Shown: positions 16,687 to 26,843 of the stretch, piece after piece
How positions within the stretch are numbered: the stretch's first letter is position 1
Layout of the letters: the number at the start of each line of letters is the position of its first letter
DNA from: an uncultured Prevotella sp.
GTDB lineage: Bacteria > Bacteroidota > Bacteroidia > Bacteroidales > Bacteroidaceae
NCBI GenBank assembly: GCA_900541335.1
Contig: UQJC01000005.1
Location: 1 to 64,000, forward strand
DNA length: 64,000 nt
Direction: 5' to 3'
Made by a program: the position numbers and the translations under genes
The notes under the pieces: model-generated
Seen by the model: only the letters and a program-made list of their open reading frames with translations
Databases searched by the model: none
Told to the model about the DNA's origin: nothing

Positions 16687-19600
16687 TTATTGCTTGTGAG
16701 CTTCCACCCACTTGCGGGCATTGACGAAGGCTTCGATCCACGGAGTAACTTCATCGGTCGCGCGACGATCGGCAGGATAATAAGGATTCTGCCAAGGGAA
16801 GAAGGCACGTTCTAAGTGGGGCATCATGGCGAGGTGACGGCCATCGGGGCTGGCAATACCTGCTATAGAGTAATCTGAACCGTTGGGGTTGCCTGGATAT
16901 TCGTCGTAGCTGTATTTCAGCACAACGTTGTAGTCGTCTTCTGAGTAAGGCAAGCTAAACTTACCTTCACCATGAGCTACCCAGATGCCGAGGCGGTCGC
17001 CCGAGAGTGAACCGAACATGACACTACGGTTGGTCGGTACGGTAACACCGAGGAATGCACTTTCAAACTTGTGAGAGTCGTTGTGGAGCATGCGGGTACG
17101 CTTCTTATGGTCGGGGTTGATGAGATTGAGTTCTACCATCAACTGGCAACCGTTGCAGACACCGAGCGAGAGCGTATCTTCGCGTGCATAGAAGCGATCG
17201 AGGGCTTCCTTTGCCTTGGGGTTGTATAGGAAGGCACCTGCCCAACCCTTGGCTGAACCCAATACGTCAGAGTTAGAGAAACCACCGCAGAAGACAATCA
17301 TGTTGACTTCATCAAGTGTTTCGCGACCCGTAATTAAGTCGGTCATCATGACGTCTTTCACATCGAAACCAGCGAGGTAAAGTGCATAAGCCATTTCGCG
17401 TTCGCCGTTCGTACCCTTTTCACGGATGATAGCGGCCTTGATGCCACTGGGCTGACGACGATTTGCGTCAATACCGTAGCTGGCGAGCTTGCCAGTGAAC
17501 TCGGGATGGAAGTTGAGTTCGATGGGCTGCTGCTTGTAGTTCTCGTAACGCTTCTTGGCGCAACCATGGAAACTTTGCTTCGTATCGAGCAAGTAAGAAG
17601 TTTCGTACCAGATGTCGCGCAGGTAGTCGATACCGAATTGATAAGTCGCATCGTGGAGAGTAACCATGATCTGACGTTCTTCAGCCGGCTTACCGAGCTT
17701 GATGTAACCAATGCCTGCATCGTCAAGCAAGGCCTTGAATTCCTTCTTGTGGTCATTAGCAACCTGAACAACAATACCAGGGTTTTCAGCAAAGAGAACC
17801 TTGATGAGGTCGTCAGAGTTAAACTTGTCCAAGCAGATATCCATACCGCCTTCGGTATTAGCGAAGGTCATTTCGAGCAAGGTTGTGATGAGACCACCGG
17901 CAGAGATGTCGTGACCTGCCAGGAGGTAACCCTTCTTCACGAGTTCCTGAACCGCATTAAAGGCATCGCGGAAGTACTCGGGATTCTTGACAGTCGGGAC
18001 ATCTGAACCTACGCAACCGCGTGTTTGAGCGAAAGCTGAACCACCGAGACGGAGTTGGTCGAAGGAGAAGTCGATGTGGTAGAACGTAGACTTAGCTTCG
18101 TTCTTCATCACGGGAGAAACAACCTTACGGATGTTGCTTACTTCGCCACCTGCACTAACAATCACTGTACCCGGAGAGATAATCTTCTCACCACCCGGAT
18201 ATTGTTGAGAAAGCGAGAGAGAGTCCTTACCTGTCGGAACGTTAATCTGCAAGGCACAGCAGAAGTCGCTGAGTGCTTCAACGCCACGGTACAAACGAGC
18301 ATCTTCACCCTTCTGAGAGCGGCAGGGCCACATCCAGTTAGCTGAGAGTGAAACGCTATCAAGTCCTTCTGCAAGCGGAGCCCAAACAATGTTGGTCAAA
18401 GACTCAGCTACGGAGAGTACCGAACCTGCAGCAGGGTCAGCCAAACCAGCCTGAGGTGCGTGACCAAGAGCTGTTGCAATACCCTTCTCGCCACGATAAT
18501 CAAGGGCTACGACACCACAGTCTGCCAACGGCAACTGGAGTTCGCCCTGCGTCTGCTGATTAGCCACCTTACCCGTTACGGAACGGTCTACCTTATTCGT
18601 CAACCAATCCTTGCAGGCTACAGCTTCGAGTTGGAGTACCTGGTTGATGTACGTATCGAGCTGAGCTGTATCGTAGGTAACATCCTTATACTTACGCTCT
18701 ACCGTTTCGTCGACCATGACCGTTTTGGGAGAGTGACCAAACATTTGCGCTACATCCAAGTCGAAGGGACGTTTGCCGTCACCCTGTTCGAAGGAGAAGT
18801 GAGCATCGCCTGTAGTTTCACCTACAACATACATCGGTGCGCGTTCACGTTCGGCAATCTTGCGTACGTGTTCGAGGTGTTCTTCCTGAATCAAGAGCCC
18901 CATGCGCTCCTGACTTTCGTTGGCGATAATTTCTTTTGCAGAAAGAGTCGGATCACCGATAGGCAGTTTCGTCATGTCTATCTTACCACCACACTCTTCG
19001 ACCAATTCAGACAGACAGTTTACATGGCCTGCAGAACCGTGATCATGGATAGAAACAACGGGATTAACTTCCTCTTCGCAAAGTGCACGGACAAGGTTGT
19101 TCGCACGCTTCTGCATTTCGGGATTGGCACGCTGTACGGCGTTGAGTTCAATACCGCTAGAGTAGCGACCCGTGTCAACCGAGCTGACAGAACCACCACC
19201 AAGGCCGATGCGGTAATTGTCACCACCGACAACTACGACCTTATTACCCTTGGCGGGTGTGCCCTTGAGGCAATCACGCTTTGTGCCGTAGCCTACACCA
19301 CCAGCCAACATAATTACCTTGTCGTAACCATACTTTTCACCGTTCTCCTGGTGTTCAAACGTCAATACAGAACCGGCAATCAGAGGCTGTCCAAACTTGT
19401 TACCGAAGTCGGAAGCACCGTTGGAAGCCTTGATAAGAATCTGTTCGGGAGTCTGATAGAGCCACTGACGTACAGGGAGAATGTCTTCCCATTCGCGGCC
19501 ACCGTCCAAGCGGGGATAAGCCGTCATGTATACAGCAGTACCGGCAATGGGCCAAGAGCCGACACCACCACCCATACGGTCACGGATTTCACCCCCCGTA

Positions 19601-20391
19601 CCCGTAGAGGCACCGTTGAAGGGTTCTACCGTGGTAGGGAAATTGTGGGTTTCTGCTTTGATTGAGATGACGCTTTCGATGTCCTTCACCTGGAAATAGT
19701 CGCTGGTCGAGTGGTCTGCGGGAGCAAACTGTTCAATGACAGGACCTTGTGCGAAGGCTACATTGTCCTTGTAGGCAGAAATAATCTGATGCGGGTTCTC
19801 TTGCGTAGTTTTTTTAATCATAGCAAAGAGTGAAGAGGGCATCTCCTTGCCATCGATGATAAAGGAACCGCCGAAAATTTTGTGGCGGCAGTGTTCTGAG
19901 TTGATTTGTGCGAAGCCGAATACTTCAGAGTCGGTCAACTGGCGACCCAATTGCTTCTCCACGCCGTGGAGGTATTCGATTTCAGCGGGTGAGAGTGCCA
20001 AACCCTCTTGTTCATTGTACGTCTCGAGGTCAGAAATGTATTCGATAGGCGCAGGTTCGATGTTAACGGTAAAGATTTCTTGGTCCAGACCGTTGTACAT
20101 GCGTTGAAGCATCGGGTCGTGTTCCGCCTGTTCGTTGCTGACAGGGAAATATTCTTCGATGCGTGAAACGCCTTGAATATTCATGTTTTGGGTAATCTCG
20201 ACAGCATTCGTACTCCAGGGAGTAATCATTTCGCGGCGAGGGCCAACGAACCAACCTGTTAACGTTTCACTGTCTTCGAGCGTTGCTTCGCCATAAAGCC
20301 AGCAGAGTTCTTTTACTTCGTCTGCAGAAAGCTGATGATCGACTTGGGTAGCAATCACGCTCTGTTGCGGAGTTTTAAAAAACAGAATCAT
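16687..20391 (-). CDS. purL: Phosphoribosylformylglycinamidine synthase, large single-chain form
   Basis: PurL converts FGAR, glutamine and ATP to FGAM in step four of de novo purine synthesis, in the cytoplasm. The 1234-residue protein is the fused form. It has an N-terminal PurS-like part, two FGAM-synthase halves (for example FGQPLIAGSVLTFE and the AGHDISAGGLITTLLEM block), and a C-terminal class I glutamine amidotransferase. In the last domain GVCNGCQLM carries the nucleophilic Cys, and a late GxAHGEG-like motif (WVAHGEGKF) supplies the His. Length is slightly below the 1295 residues of E. coli PurL. It is transcribed alone from a good promoter at 20434-20465 with a short leader. No purine riboswitch fold is apparent in the leader. 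Confidence 0.97.
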   Translation of the reverse strand: MILFFKTPQQSVIATQVDHQLSADEVKELCWLYGEATLEDSETLTGWFVGPRREMITPWSTNAVEITQNMNIQGVSRIEEYFPVSNEQAEHDPMLQRMYNGLDQEIFTVNIEPAPIEYISDLETYNEQEGLALSPAEIEYLHGVEKQLGRQLTDSEVFGFAQINSEHCRHKIFGGSFIIDGKEMPSSLFAMIKKTTQENPHQIISAYKDNVAFAQGPVIEQFAPADHSTSDYFQVKDIESVISIKAETHNFPTTVEPFNGASTGTGGEIRDRMGGGVGSWPIAGTAVYMTAYPRLDGGREWEDILPVRQWLYQTPEQILIKASNGASDFGNKFGQPLIAGSVLTFEHQENGEKYGYDKVIMLAGGVGYGTKRDCLKGTPAKGNKVVVVGGDNYRIGLGGGSVSSVDTGRYSSGIELNAVQRANPEMQKRANNLVRALCEEEVNPVVSIHDHGSAGHVNCLSELVEECGGKIDMTKLPIGDPTLSAKEIIANESQERMGLLIQEEHLEHVRKIAERERAPMYVVGETTGDAHFSFEQGDGKRPFDLDVAQMFGHSPKTVMVDETVERKYKDVTYDTAQLDTYINQVLQLEAVACKDWLTNKVDRSVTGKVANQQTQGELQLPLADCGVVALDYRGEKGIATALGHAPQAGLADPAAGSVLSVAESLTNIVWAPLAEGLDSVSLSANWMWPCRSQKGEDARLYRGVEALSDFCCALQINVPTGKDSLSLSQQYPGGEKIISPGTVIVSAGGEVSNIRKVVSPVMKNEAKSTFYHIDFSFDQLRLGGSAFAQTRGCVGSDVPTVKNPEYFRDAFNAVQELVKKGYLLAGHDISAGGLITTLLEMTFANTEGGMDICLDKFNSDDLIKVLFAENPGIVVQVANDHKKEFKALLDDAGIGYIKLGKPAEERQIMVTLHDATYQFGIDYLRDIWYETSYLLDTKQSFHGCAKKRYENYKQQPIELNFHPEFTGKLASYGIDANRRQPSGIKAAIIREKGTNGEREMAYALYLAGFDVKDVMMTDLITGRETLDEVNMIVFCGGFSNSDVLGSAKGWAGAFLYNPKAKEALDRFYAREDTLSLGVCNGCQLMVELNLINPDHKKRTRMLHNDSHKFESAFLGVTVPTNRSVMFGSLSGDRLGIWVAHGEGKFSLPYSEDDYNVVLKYSYDEYPGNPNGSDYSIAGIASPDGRHLAMMPHLERAFFPWQNPYYPADRRATDEVTPWIEAFVNARKWVEAHKQ

Positions 20392-20433
20392 ACCGAGTGG
20401 GGATTAGAGGGTTTGTTTTGATAAAGAGTTGTG

Positions 20434-20465
20434 CAAAGGTAGTGAGAGGCGGTTTAAAGGGCAAA
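20434..20465 (-). promoter_or_regulatory. Promoter of purL
   Basis: On the minus strand TTTG (20465-20462) and TACCTTTG (20441-20434) are 20 bases apart. The predicted transcript start is about 35 bases before the purL ATG at 20391. Confidence 0.8.
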
Positions 20466-20521
20466 AGTTTTGGGAATTCTTTCGTGGTTAGGAGGGAGGA
20501 GAAAGGGGGAAAAGTTATCGG

Positions 20522-20618
20522 TTAGAGGTTATAAAGTGACTGTTTGAGGGCGGTTGGAGAGGATGGAAGTAAGTAGACCTGAAAGTCGAACCGTCAAAAG
20601 TAACTTTATAACCTCTAA
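20522..20618. repeat. 16-bp perfect inverted repeat between purL and the FAD dehydrogenase
   Basis: TTAGAGGTTATAAAGT (20522-20537) is the exact inverse of 20603-20618, with 65 bases between. It begins 20 bases beyond the stop of the leftward FAD dehydrogenase and could be its terminator or a fold-back element. No T tract follows. Confidence 0.6.
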
Positions 20619-20637
20619 TTCTTAACTCAGTCAGCTC

Positions 20638-22266
20638 TTAAGCCTTGCCCATCATGGCGGCACACATTTCCGCACAGCGTTCCCCGTCAATGGCTGCACT
20701 GACAATGCCTCCGGCATAGCCTGCTCCTTCGCCGCAGGGGTAGAGGCCGCTGACACTTACGTGACAGAGTGTGTCTTTGTCACGGAGAATGCGTACCGGA
20801 GCAGAGGTGCGGGTCTCGGCAGCAATGAGAATCGCTTCGTTGGTAAGGAAACCATGACTCTTGCGGCCAAAGGCGTTGAAACCTTCGATGAGGCGAGAGG
20901 TAATGAATTGGGGCATCCAGAAATGAAGCGGAGAAGATACCAAACCGGGAGAGTAGCTTGATTTGGGCAAGTCGTAGCTCAGACGGCGGTTGACAAAGTC
21001 AGCCATACGTTGTGAGGGAGCGGTTTGTTTGCGGTTACCTTGTTGCCAGCAGGCCTTCTCGAGTGCTTCTTGGAAATACATCATGCGCAGGGGATTGTCG
21101 GGACGGTCGATGTCTGCATGTGTTTCAGCAAAAGTGCCGTCTGCCATGGCTTCTGTGAGGAACGGAAGGAGTTCACCGTCCAAATCTTCCACGCGTGTCT
21201 CTACAACCATGCCTGAATTGCTCCAAGCAGAGTTGCGGGTCGAGGGACTCATGCCGTTGACCACGATTTGTTGCGGCCCGCTGGCAGCAGGTACTACAAT
21301 GCCACCCGGACACATACAGAAACTGTAGACACCACGTCCCTGAGCTTGCGTTACATAGCTGTATTCTGCCGCAGGAAGGAATTTGCCACGGCCTTCGCGG
21401 TTGTGGTATTGGATGCGGTCAATGAGTTCAGCGGGATGTTCCAGACGAACACCGACAGCAATGCCTTTAGCCTCAATGGCCAGTCCGCTTTCGTAGAGAT
21501 GGCGGTAAACGTCGCGGGCGGAGTGACCCGTGGCGAGAATAACAGGACCATAGAAGGTTTCGCCTGTTTGGCAAACTACACCTTTTACTTCCTTGTTTTC
21601 AATCAGCAGGCTGTCTACACGGGTTTGGAAATGTACTTCGCCGCCACAGGCGATAATTTGGTTGCGCATGCCTTCGATGATGCGTGGCAATCGATCGGTA
21701 CCGATGTGAGGATGGGCATCAATAAGGATATCGGTGGAAGCACCGAATTGGCAGAAGACGCGCAGAATCTTTTCCACATTGCCACGTTTCTTGGAACGGG
21801 TGAAAAGTTTGCCGTCAGAGTAGGCACCGGCACCGCCTTCGCCAAAGGAGTAATTACTTTCTCCGTCAACCCTGTGCTGTCGGGAGATGAGAGCAATGTC
21901 TTTCCGTCGTTCGTGAACATCCTTTCCTCGTTCGAGTACAACCGGACGTAAACCGAGTTCTATCAGTCGAAGAGCGGCAAAGAGACCGCCAGGTCCGGCT
22001 CCGACTACTACGACGCGTGGCGCGTGGCTTACGTCTGTATATTCCACTGGTTCGTAATCCAAGCGGGGAGGCATTTCGTTGATGAAGAGGTCGACTGTCA
22101 AGTTGACATAGATGGTGCGTTGGCGGGCATCGATGCTACGGCGGCGGATGCGCAAAGCTTTGATGGTACGGGCGTCAATGCCAATTTCGCCGGCGGCATA
22201 GCGGGTCAGTAAATGTTCGCTGGCTGCGATATTGGGAGTAACTCGAAGGGATAGTTGTCGTTGCAT
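20638..22266 (-). CDS. FAD-dependent dehydrogenase, uncharacterised (COG2509-like)
   Basis: The 542-residue cytoplasmic flavoprotein has a Rossmann motif VVVGAGPGGLFAAL with its glycines at about residues 89-94, preceded by an 80-residue N-terminal extension rich in Arg. A GEGGAGAYSDGKL segment near 160 and a late PCGEGAGYAGGIVSAA block near the C-terminus bind FAD. This arrangement, with the N-terminal alpha/beta extension and the GEGGAG..SDGKL block, is that of the conserved COG2509 family, whose reaction is unknown. The sequence is complete. It lies 166 bases from the radA start side and shows no operon partner of informative function. Confidence 0.8.
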   Translation of the reverse strand: MQRQLSLRVTPNIAASEHLLTRYAAGEIGIDARTIKALRIRRRSIDARQRTIYVNLTVDLFINEMPPRLDYEPVEYTDVSHAPRVVVVGAGPGGLFAALRLIELGLRPVVLERGKDVHERRKDIALISRQHRVDGESNYSFGEGGAGAYSDGKLFTRSKKRGNVEKILRVFCQFGASTDILIDAHPHIGTDRLPRIIEGMRNQIIACGGEVHFQTRVDSLLIENKEVKGVVCQTGETFYGPVILATGHSARDVYRHLYESGLAIEAKGIAVGVRLEHPAELIDRIQYHNREGRGKFLPAAEYSYVTQAQGRGVYSFCMCPGGIVVPAASGPQQIVVNGMSPSTRNSAWSNSGMVVETRVEDLDGELLPFLTEAMADGTFAETHADIDRPDNPLRMMYFQEALEKACWQQGNRKQTAPSQRMADFVNRRLSYDLPKSSYSPGLVSSPLHFWMPQFITSRLIEGFNAFGRKSHGFLTNEAILIAAETRTSAPVRILRDKDTLCHVSVSGLYPCGEGAGYAGGIVSAAIDGERCAEMCAAMMGKA

Positions 22267-22431
22267 AAGTATGTGGTGTAAAGCTTGTGGAGGGAAGGGG
22301 TTAAAGGGGAAGTTATGAAGTTATATTATGAGGGGGAATGAGTATTGGTGTAGGGTGAGAGTGTGGGATGAGGGGGAATTAATGATGTTATGTTAAATCC
22401 CAAATCTTTATCCTTCAAACACATTCTACTA

Positions 22432-23826
22432 TCATCCAAAGAGTTCTCGCAAAGCTTCTTCTACTCTGGCTACAGGAACAATTTCAATGCGGTCAGGAAG
22501 TCCACCTTCTAGACTCTTTTTGTTTCCTTCAGGAATAAGAATGCGAGTGAACCCCAATTTAGCAGCTTCGGCAATGCGTTGGTTGATACGGGTGACGGGG
22601 CGGATTTCCCCACTCAGTCCCACTTCGCCTGCCATACAGATGTTTTGACCGATGGCCGTGTCGACATTGCTGGAGAGAATGGCCGCAATGACGGAAAGGT
22701 CGATGGCAGGATCGGTAACGCGGATGCCACCAGCAATGTTAAGGAAGACGTCCTTTTGTGCCAGTTTAAAACCTACACGTTTTTCCAGTACAGCTAGGAG
22801 CATATTGAGGCGGCGGAGATCGAAGCCCGTTGCCGAACGTTGAGGTGTACCATAGGCAGCTGTCGAAACCAAAGCTTGTGTTTCGATGAGGAACGGACGA
22901 ACTCCCTCAACGGCGGCAGCAATGGCTACGCCGCTAAGTTCACCGCTAGCTTGTGTGAGCAGTAATTCAGAGGGATTGTCTACTTCGCGCAGGCCGTCTT
23001 GACGCATCTCATAAATACCTAACTCCGAAGTAGAGCCGAAGCGGTTCTTCACACTGCGAAGGATGCGGTAAAGATAGTGACGGTCGCCTTCAAATTGTAA
23101 GACCGTATCGACGATGTGTTCCAATACTTTGGGGCCAGCCAAAGTTCCTTCTTTGGTAATGTGTCCTACGAGAATGACGGGAACATTACTCTCCTTTGCA
23201 AACTTCAGTAAGGAAACGGCGCATTCGCGTATTTGGGTCACAGAACCTGGAGCCGCATCCAGATTTTCAACAGAGATGGTTTGGATGGAGTCAACGACCA
23301 ATAATTCCGGACGCGTGCTTGCGACTTGCTCAAAGATTGCTTCCAAGCGCGTTTCGCAAAGTAGATAGACATCTCCTCCATTTCCCGCAAGACGGTCGGC
23401 ACGAAGTTTGATTTGTCGTTCACTTTCCTCACCGCTGACATACAGAATTTTGCGGTTCTTGATTCGTAACACCGTTTGCAGCAGCAGGGTTGATTTGCCA
23501 ATACCAGGTTCACCACCCAACAGTATTAACGAACCTGGTACCAGACCGCCGCCCAACACGCGGTCGAGTTCGCGGTCGAAAGTGGTAAAACGCGGTTCTT
23601 GTTCAGCTGGAACTTCGGCTAACTTAATGGCCTTTACTTCTGAGGCAGGAGCTGTGGTGATGGCGCGTCGGGCTCGTTGGGAGCTGGCCGTAGCGGCACT
23701 TTCCGGACGAAGGGCCATTTCCTTCATCGTGTTCCAAGCGCCACAGGAAGGACAACGTCCCACCCATTTGGGAGAGTCTTGTCCACATTCGGAGCAAACA
23801 TATACGGTTTTTGATTTGGGAGGCAT
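22432..23826 (-). CDS. radA: DNA repair protein RadA
   Basis: RadA (Sms) is a RecA-related DnaB-type helicase that processes recombination intermediates. The 464-residue protein has the N-terminal zinc finger with Cys11, Cys14, Cys25 and Cys28, then Walker A GEPGIGKST at about 105-113. The family-specific KNRFG motif lies near residue 260. A C-terminal Lon-protease-like domain (about 290-464) lacks a catalytic pair, as usual for RadA. Length is normal. The ATG at 23826 puts the zinc finger directly at the N-terminus. It is separated from the upstream merR-like gene by a hairpin at 23982-24018 and is probably transcribed on its own. Confidence 0.96.
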   Translation of the reverse strand: MPPKSKTVYVCSECGQDSPKWVGRCPSCGAWNTMKEMALRPESAATASSQRARRAITTAPASEVKAIKLAEVPAEQEPRFTTFDRELDRVLGGGLVPGSLILLGGEPGIGKSTLLLQTVLRIKNRKILYVSGEESERQIKLRADRLAGNGGDVYLLCETRLEAIFEQVASTRPELLVVDSIQTISVENLDAAPGSVTQIRECAVSLLKFAKESNVPVILVGHITKEGTLAGPKVLEHIVDTVLQFEGDRHYLYRILRSVKNRFGSTSELGIYEMRQDGLREVDNPSELLLTQASGELSGVAIAAAVEGVRPFLIETQALVSTAAYGTPQRSATGFDLRRLNMLLAVLEKRVGFKLAQKDVFLNIAGGIRVTDPAIDLSVIAAILSSNVDTAIGQNICMAGEVGLSGEIRPVTRINQRIAEAAKLGFTRILIPEGNKKSLEGGLPDRIEIVPVARVEEALRELFG

Positions 23827-23981
23827 GAGGAGGGATGTTTTGGATGAGAATGAATGGGATAAGGAAGTATGCTGGTGATATCTTTCACAGGAATAGTTCT
23901 CTGTGAAAAGAAGGAGTACCTGGAAGCATCATGCTTAGACGCAGCTAAGCCTTCCTTGACGAGGCAATAGTTCCTTTAATG

Positions 23982-24018
23982 ACAATGTGTCCGCACGGAG
24001 AGAGTGCGGACACATTGT
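23982..24018. terminator. Hairpin terminator after the MerR-family gene
   Basis: ACAATGTGTCCGCAC (23982-23996) pairs with GTGCGGACACATTGT (24004-24018) across a seven-base loop. It lies 28 bases beyond the stop of the merR-type gene. No long T run follows, so its strength is uncertain. Confidence 0.65.
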
Positions 24019-24045
24019 ATAATCTGCGGTGTAAACACGACCGCA

Positions 24046-24393
24046 TTACATATCGCCCAGCGCCTGCTTCATAGCTACGAGCTCTTCGCGTATGGCGCGG
24101 AGTTTTTGAAGTACTTCTACGTTGTTGGCTGTGCCTTTTTTGTTTTGCTTCAGCAGTTCGCGGGCAGCAGCTAATTTCATACCTCTGACTTTTACCAGCT
24201 CCTTGATGCTGATAACCACCTCAATGTCCGCTTTCGTGTAGCGGCGTATACCGCGTGCCCCTTTCTTCGGAGCGAGTTGGGGAAATTCCTTTTCCCAATA
24301 GCGCAGTAGGGTTTCAGTCAAATCGGTAATTTGCGAAACTTCGCTGATGCTGTAGAAGAGTTTCTTATCGTCGTTCAAAAGGTCATTTTCCAT
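24046..24393 (-). CDS. MerR-family transcriptional regulator, small
   Basis: The 115-residue protein has a MerR-type winged helix-turn-helix at residues about 12-80 (YSISEVSQITDLTETLLRYWEKEFP, with RRYTKADIEVV closing the domain). A C-terminal coiled-coil helix of about 30 residues for dimerisation follows. There is no effector domain and no Cys pair, so metal or redox sensing is unlikely. It begins 36 bases after the rel stop on the same strand, so the two are probably cotranscribed. This small Bacteroidetes MerR type has no assigned target that can be read here. The ATG at 24393 (MENDLLNDDKK) is the only good start. Confidence 0.88.
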   Translation of the reverse strand: MENDLLNDDKKLFYSISEVSQITDLTETLLRYWEKEFPQLAPKKGARGIRRYTKADIEVVISIKELVKVRGMKLAAARELLKQNKKGTANNVEVLQKLRAIREELVAMKQALGDM

Positions 24394-24429
24394 GATGAGA
24401 ACGTGTGAGAAATATCAGATGAGTTGGAA

Positions 24430-26691
24430 TCAGACGCGTACGGCTTCAGTTACATGCTCAATGGCTTTGAGCTTCTCGCAAACTGTTACGACATCGTTCG
24501 TGTCATAAACCGAGATGATTAAGTATCCTTCGAAGATGCCATCATCGGTGTTGAGCGAGATGCGTTTCACCGTGAAGTGGGTAAGCTTGTGGAGAACTTC
24601 GGCAATAGAGTAGAGCACATTTTGTGAGTCGATACCGCGAATCTCAATCTTTACATCGTAGAGGAATACTTTGTGTGTGTCCCAACGGCAGGCTATGATG
24701 TTATTACCATAACGTGTTTTGAGTTTGACAGCCGTTTCGCAGCTACGTTTGTGAAGTTGCAGTCCGCCGTCTGCTGTAATGTAGCCCATGACATCGTCAC
24801 CGGGAATGGGGCGACAACAGTCTGCAAAGGTACATTTGCGTAATACCTCTTCATTGAGCACGAGTACTTCCTTGCGGTTAAGTTTTGTCGCCCAATCATC
24901 GTCCTCTAAAGTTTGTTGGGGAGCTTTCGTGTCAGTCGTCTCGCTTTTGCCGATGAAGGGAATAAAGCGACGCCAACCTTTTCCTGTATTGCGACCCTTC
25001 AGGAAGTTGATGACTTCTTCGTTGAGTGCAATCTTTTCGTCCCCTAGACTGAATAGTAATTCTTCGTTAGAGAGCACATGGTAGAATCGACGCACCTTGT
25101 CAATCACAGAAGGTTCGTATGCCACTTCGTTTTTGACGAGGTAGTCGCGAAGCAACTCTTCACCCCTGCGTTGTTTTTCGCGGCTTTCACGGCGCAGAAT
25201 GGCTTGAATTTTGGCACGTGCTTTGGCCGTTGTCGCAAAGTTGAGCCAATCGGGTTGCACTCGTTGAGTACGTGAAGTAAGTATTTCTACCTGGTCACCG
25301 CTTCGCAGTACATAGCTGAAGGGCACCAGGCGATGGTTTACCTTGGCACCGAAGCAGTGTGTTCCGAGGAAGGAGTGGATGGTAAAAGCAAAGTCGAGTA
25401 CCGTAGCTCCCTTCGGCATGGTCTTTAGTTCCCCTTTCGGTGTGAACACCATGATTTCTGAAGCATAGAGGTTCAGCTTGATATTGTCGAGCAGATCGAG
25501 TGTATCGGGCTGTGGGTCATCGAGGATTTCCTTGATCGAGTTGAGCCAGCGGTCAAGTTCATTCTCGTCGTAAGCAGCATTCTTATCCTTGTATTTCCAG
25601 TGAGCCGCAAATCCCATTTCTGCAATGTCATCCATGCGGTCAGAGCGAATCTGTACTTCAATCCATTTGCCCTGCTTCGACATAAACGTGTTGTGAAGAG
25701 CTTGGTAACCATTGGTCTTCGGGTTCGAAAGCCAGTCACGGAAGCGGGTTGGATGAGGCTTGTAGATTTCCGTTAGAGCAGAGTAGATACGGAAACATTC
25801 GTCTTTTTCGTGCGTACGGTCTGCCGGACGGAATACGATGCGGATAGCCAGAATGTCAAACACTTCTTCAAAAGGAATGTGTTTGTTTTGCATCTTCATC
25901 CAAATAGAGTACGGACTTTTAATGCGTGCCTTGATGGTATAGTTCACACCTAAGGCATCCAATTTTTCGCGGATAGCAGGTGTGAATTGGGCGATGATGT
26001 CATCGCGTTCGATGCGCGAGTCCTCTAACTTTTGTAATACTCCCGCATATTCCTCCGGGTGTTCATACTTAAAGCTGAGGTTTTCGAGTTCAGTTTTGAT
26101 TTTGCTCAGTCCCAAGCGGTCAGCCAAGGGGGCAAAGATGTAGAGCGTCTCTCCGGCAATCTTGTATTGCTTCGAGGGCAACATGCTGGAGAGGGTGCGC
26201 ATGTTGTGCAGGCGGTCGGAAATCTTGATTAAGATGACGCGGATGTCATCGCTCATCATGAGCAGAAGTTTCTTGAAGGTTTCAGCCTGCAGTGATGCTC
26301 GGTCACCAAAGATACCGCCTGATATCTTCGTTACCCCTTCTACAATGTTGGCAATCTTAGGGCCAAAGAGGTTGCTGAGGTCTTCGTTTGTATAGTCTGT
26401 ATCTTCTTCTACATCGTGTAGCAGGGCTGCACAAATAGAAGTAGAACCCAATCCGATTTCCTCACAGGCAATTTGGGCGACAGCAATGGGGTGAAGAATG
26501 TAAGGTTCACCCGACCGGCGACGCACACCTTTATGGGCTTCCTTGGCAAAGTTGAAAGCCTTTGTGATGAGTTCGACCTTGCGGCGATGGTTGGATGCCA
26601 GGTACGTATCGAGCAAATGCTGGAAGGCAGCATTGATCATTTCCTCGTCCTTTTGTTCTTGAGGGGTGAGAACTTTAGGTTTATTTTCCAT
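24430..26691 (-). CDS. Bifunctional (p)ppGpp synthetase/hydrolase (RelA/SpoT family)
   Basis: The enzyme makes and degrades the stringent-response alarmones. The 753-residue protein has an N-terminal HD hydrolase domain with LLHDVEEDTD, His92-Asp93 and Glu96-Asp97 being the HDxxED metal site. The hydrolase should therefore be active, unlike in E. coli RelA. The synthetase domain (about 225-370) includes KSPYSIWMK and NGYQALHNTF. A TGS domain follows at about 405-465 (IMVFTPKGEL), and an ACT domain ends the protein. It is the Rel/SpoT long form and, in most Bacteroidales, the main such enzyme. The mltD-like gene upstream ends 152 bases away; the merR-type gene follows. Confidence 0.95.
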   Translation of the reverse strand: MENKPKVLTPQEQKDEEMINAAFQHLLDTYLASNHRRKVELITKAFNFAKEAHKGVRRRSGEPYILHPIAVAQIACEEIGLGSTSICAALLHDVEEDTDYTNEDLSNLFGPKIANIVEGVTKISGGIFGDRASLQAETFKKLLLMMSDDIRVILIKISDRLHNMRTLSSMLPSKQYKIAGETLYIFAPLADRLGLSKIKTELENLSFKYEHPEEYAGVLQKLEDSRIERDDIIAQFTPAIREKLDALGVNYTIKARIKSPYSIWMKMQNKHIPFEEVFDILAIRIVFRPADRTHEKDECFRIYSALTEIYKPHPTRFRDWLSNPKTNGYQALHNTFMSKQGKWIEVQIRSDRMDDIAEMGFAAHWKYKDKNAAYDENELDRWLNSIKEILDDPQPDTLDLLDNIKLNLYASEIMVFTPKGELKTMPKGATVLDFAFTIHSFLGTHCFGAKVNHRLVPFSYVLRSGDQVEILTSRTQRVQPDWLNFATTAKARAKIQAILRRESREKQRRGEELLRDYLVKNEVAYEPSVIDKVRRFYHVLSNEELLFSLGDEKIALNEEVINFLKGRNTGKGWRRFIPFIGKSETTDTKAPQQTLEDDDWATKLNRKEVLVLNEEVLRKCTFADCCRPIPGDDVMGYITADGGLQLHKRSCETAVKLKTRYGNNIIACRWDTHKVFLYDVKIEIRGIDSQNVLYSIAEVLHKLTHFTVKRISLNTDDGIFEGYLIISVYDTNDVVTVCEKLKAIEHVTEAVRV

Positions 26692-26843
26692 AAGGCGATG
26701 CGGATTAGGGGTTAGACATAGGGAAAGGCAACGGGGAGGAAGGAGAGCAATCCCAAAAGAAAGTGAGGGGGACTGTAAACCAAGGAGTAGGTACGCTCAA
26801 AAGCAACTCCTTAGGCCCCAGTTCCTCCGGCGCAAGAAGAGAC

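Noticed and set aside
18460..19665. 401-codon plus-strand ORF opposite purL
   Set aside because: It is fully antisense to the strongly supported PurL gene and resembles no known family.
20391..20460. Purine riboswitch before purL
   Set aside because: The predicted leader is only about 35 bases, too short for the aptamer, and no matching core is seen.
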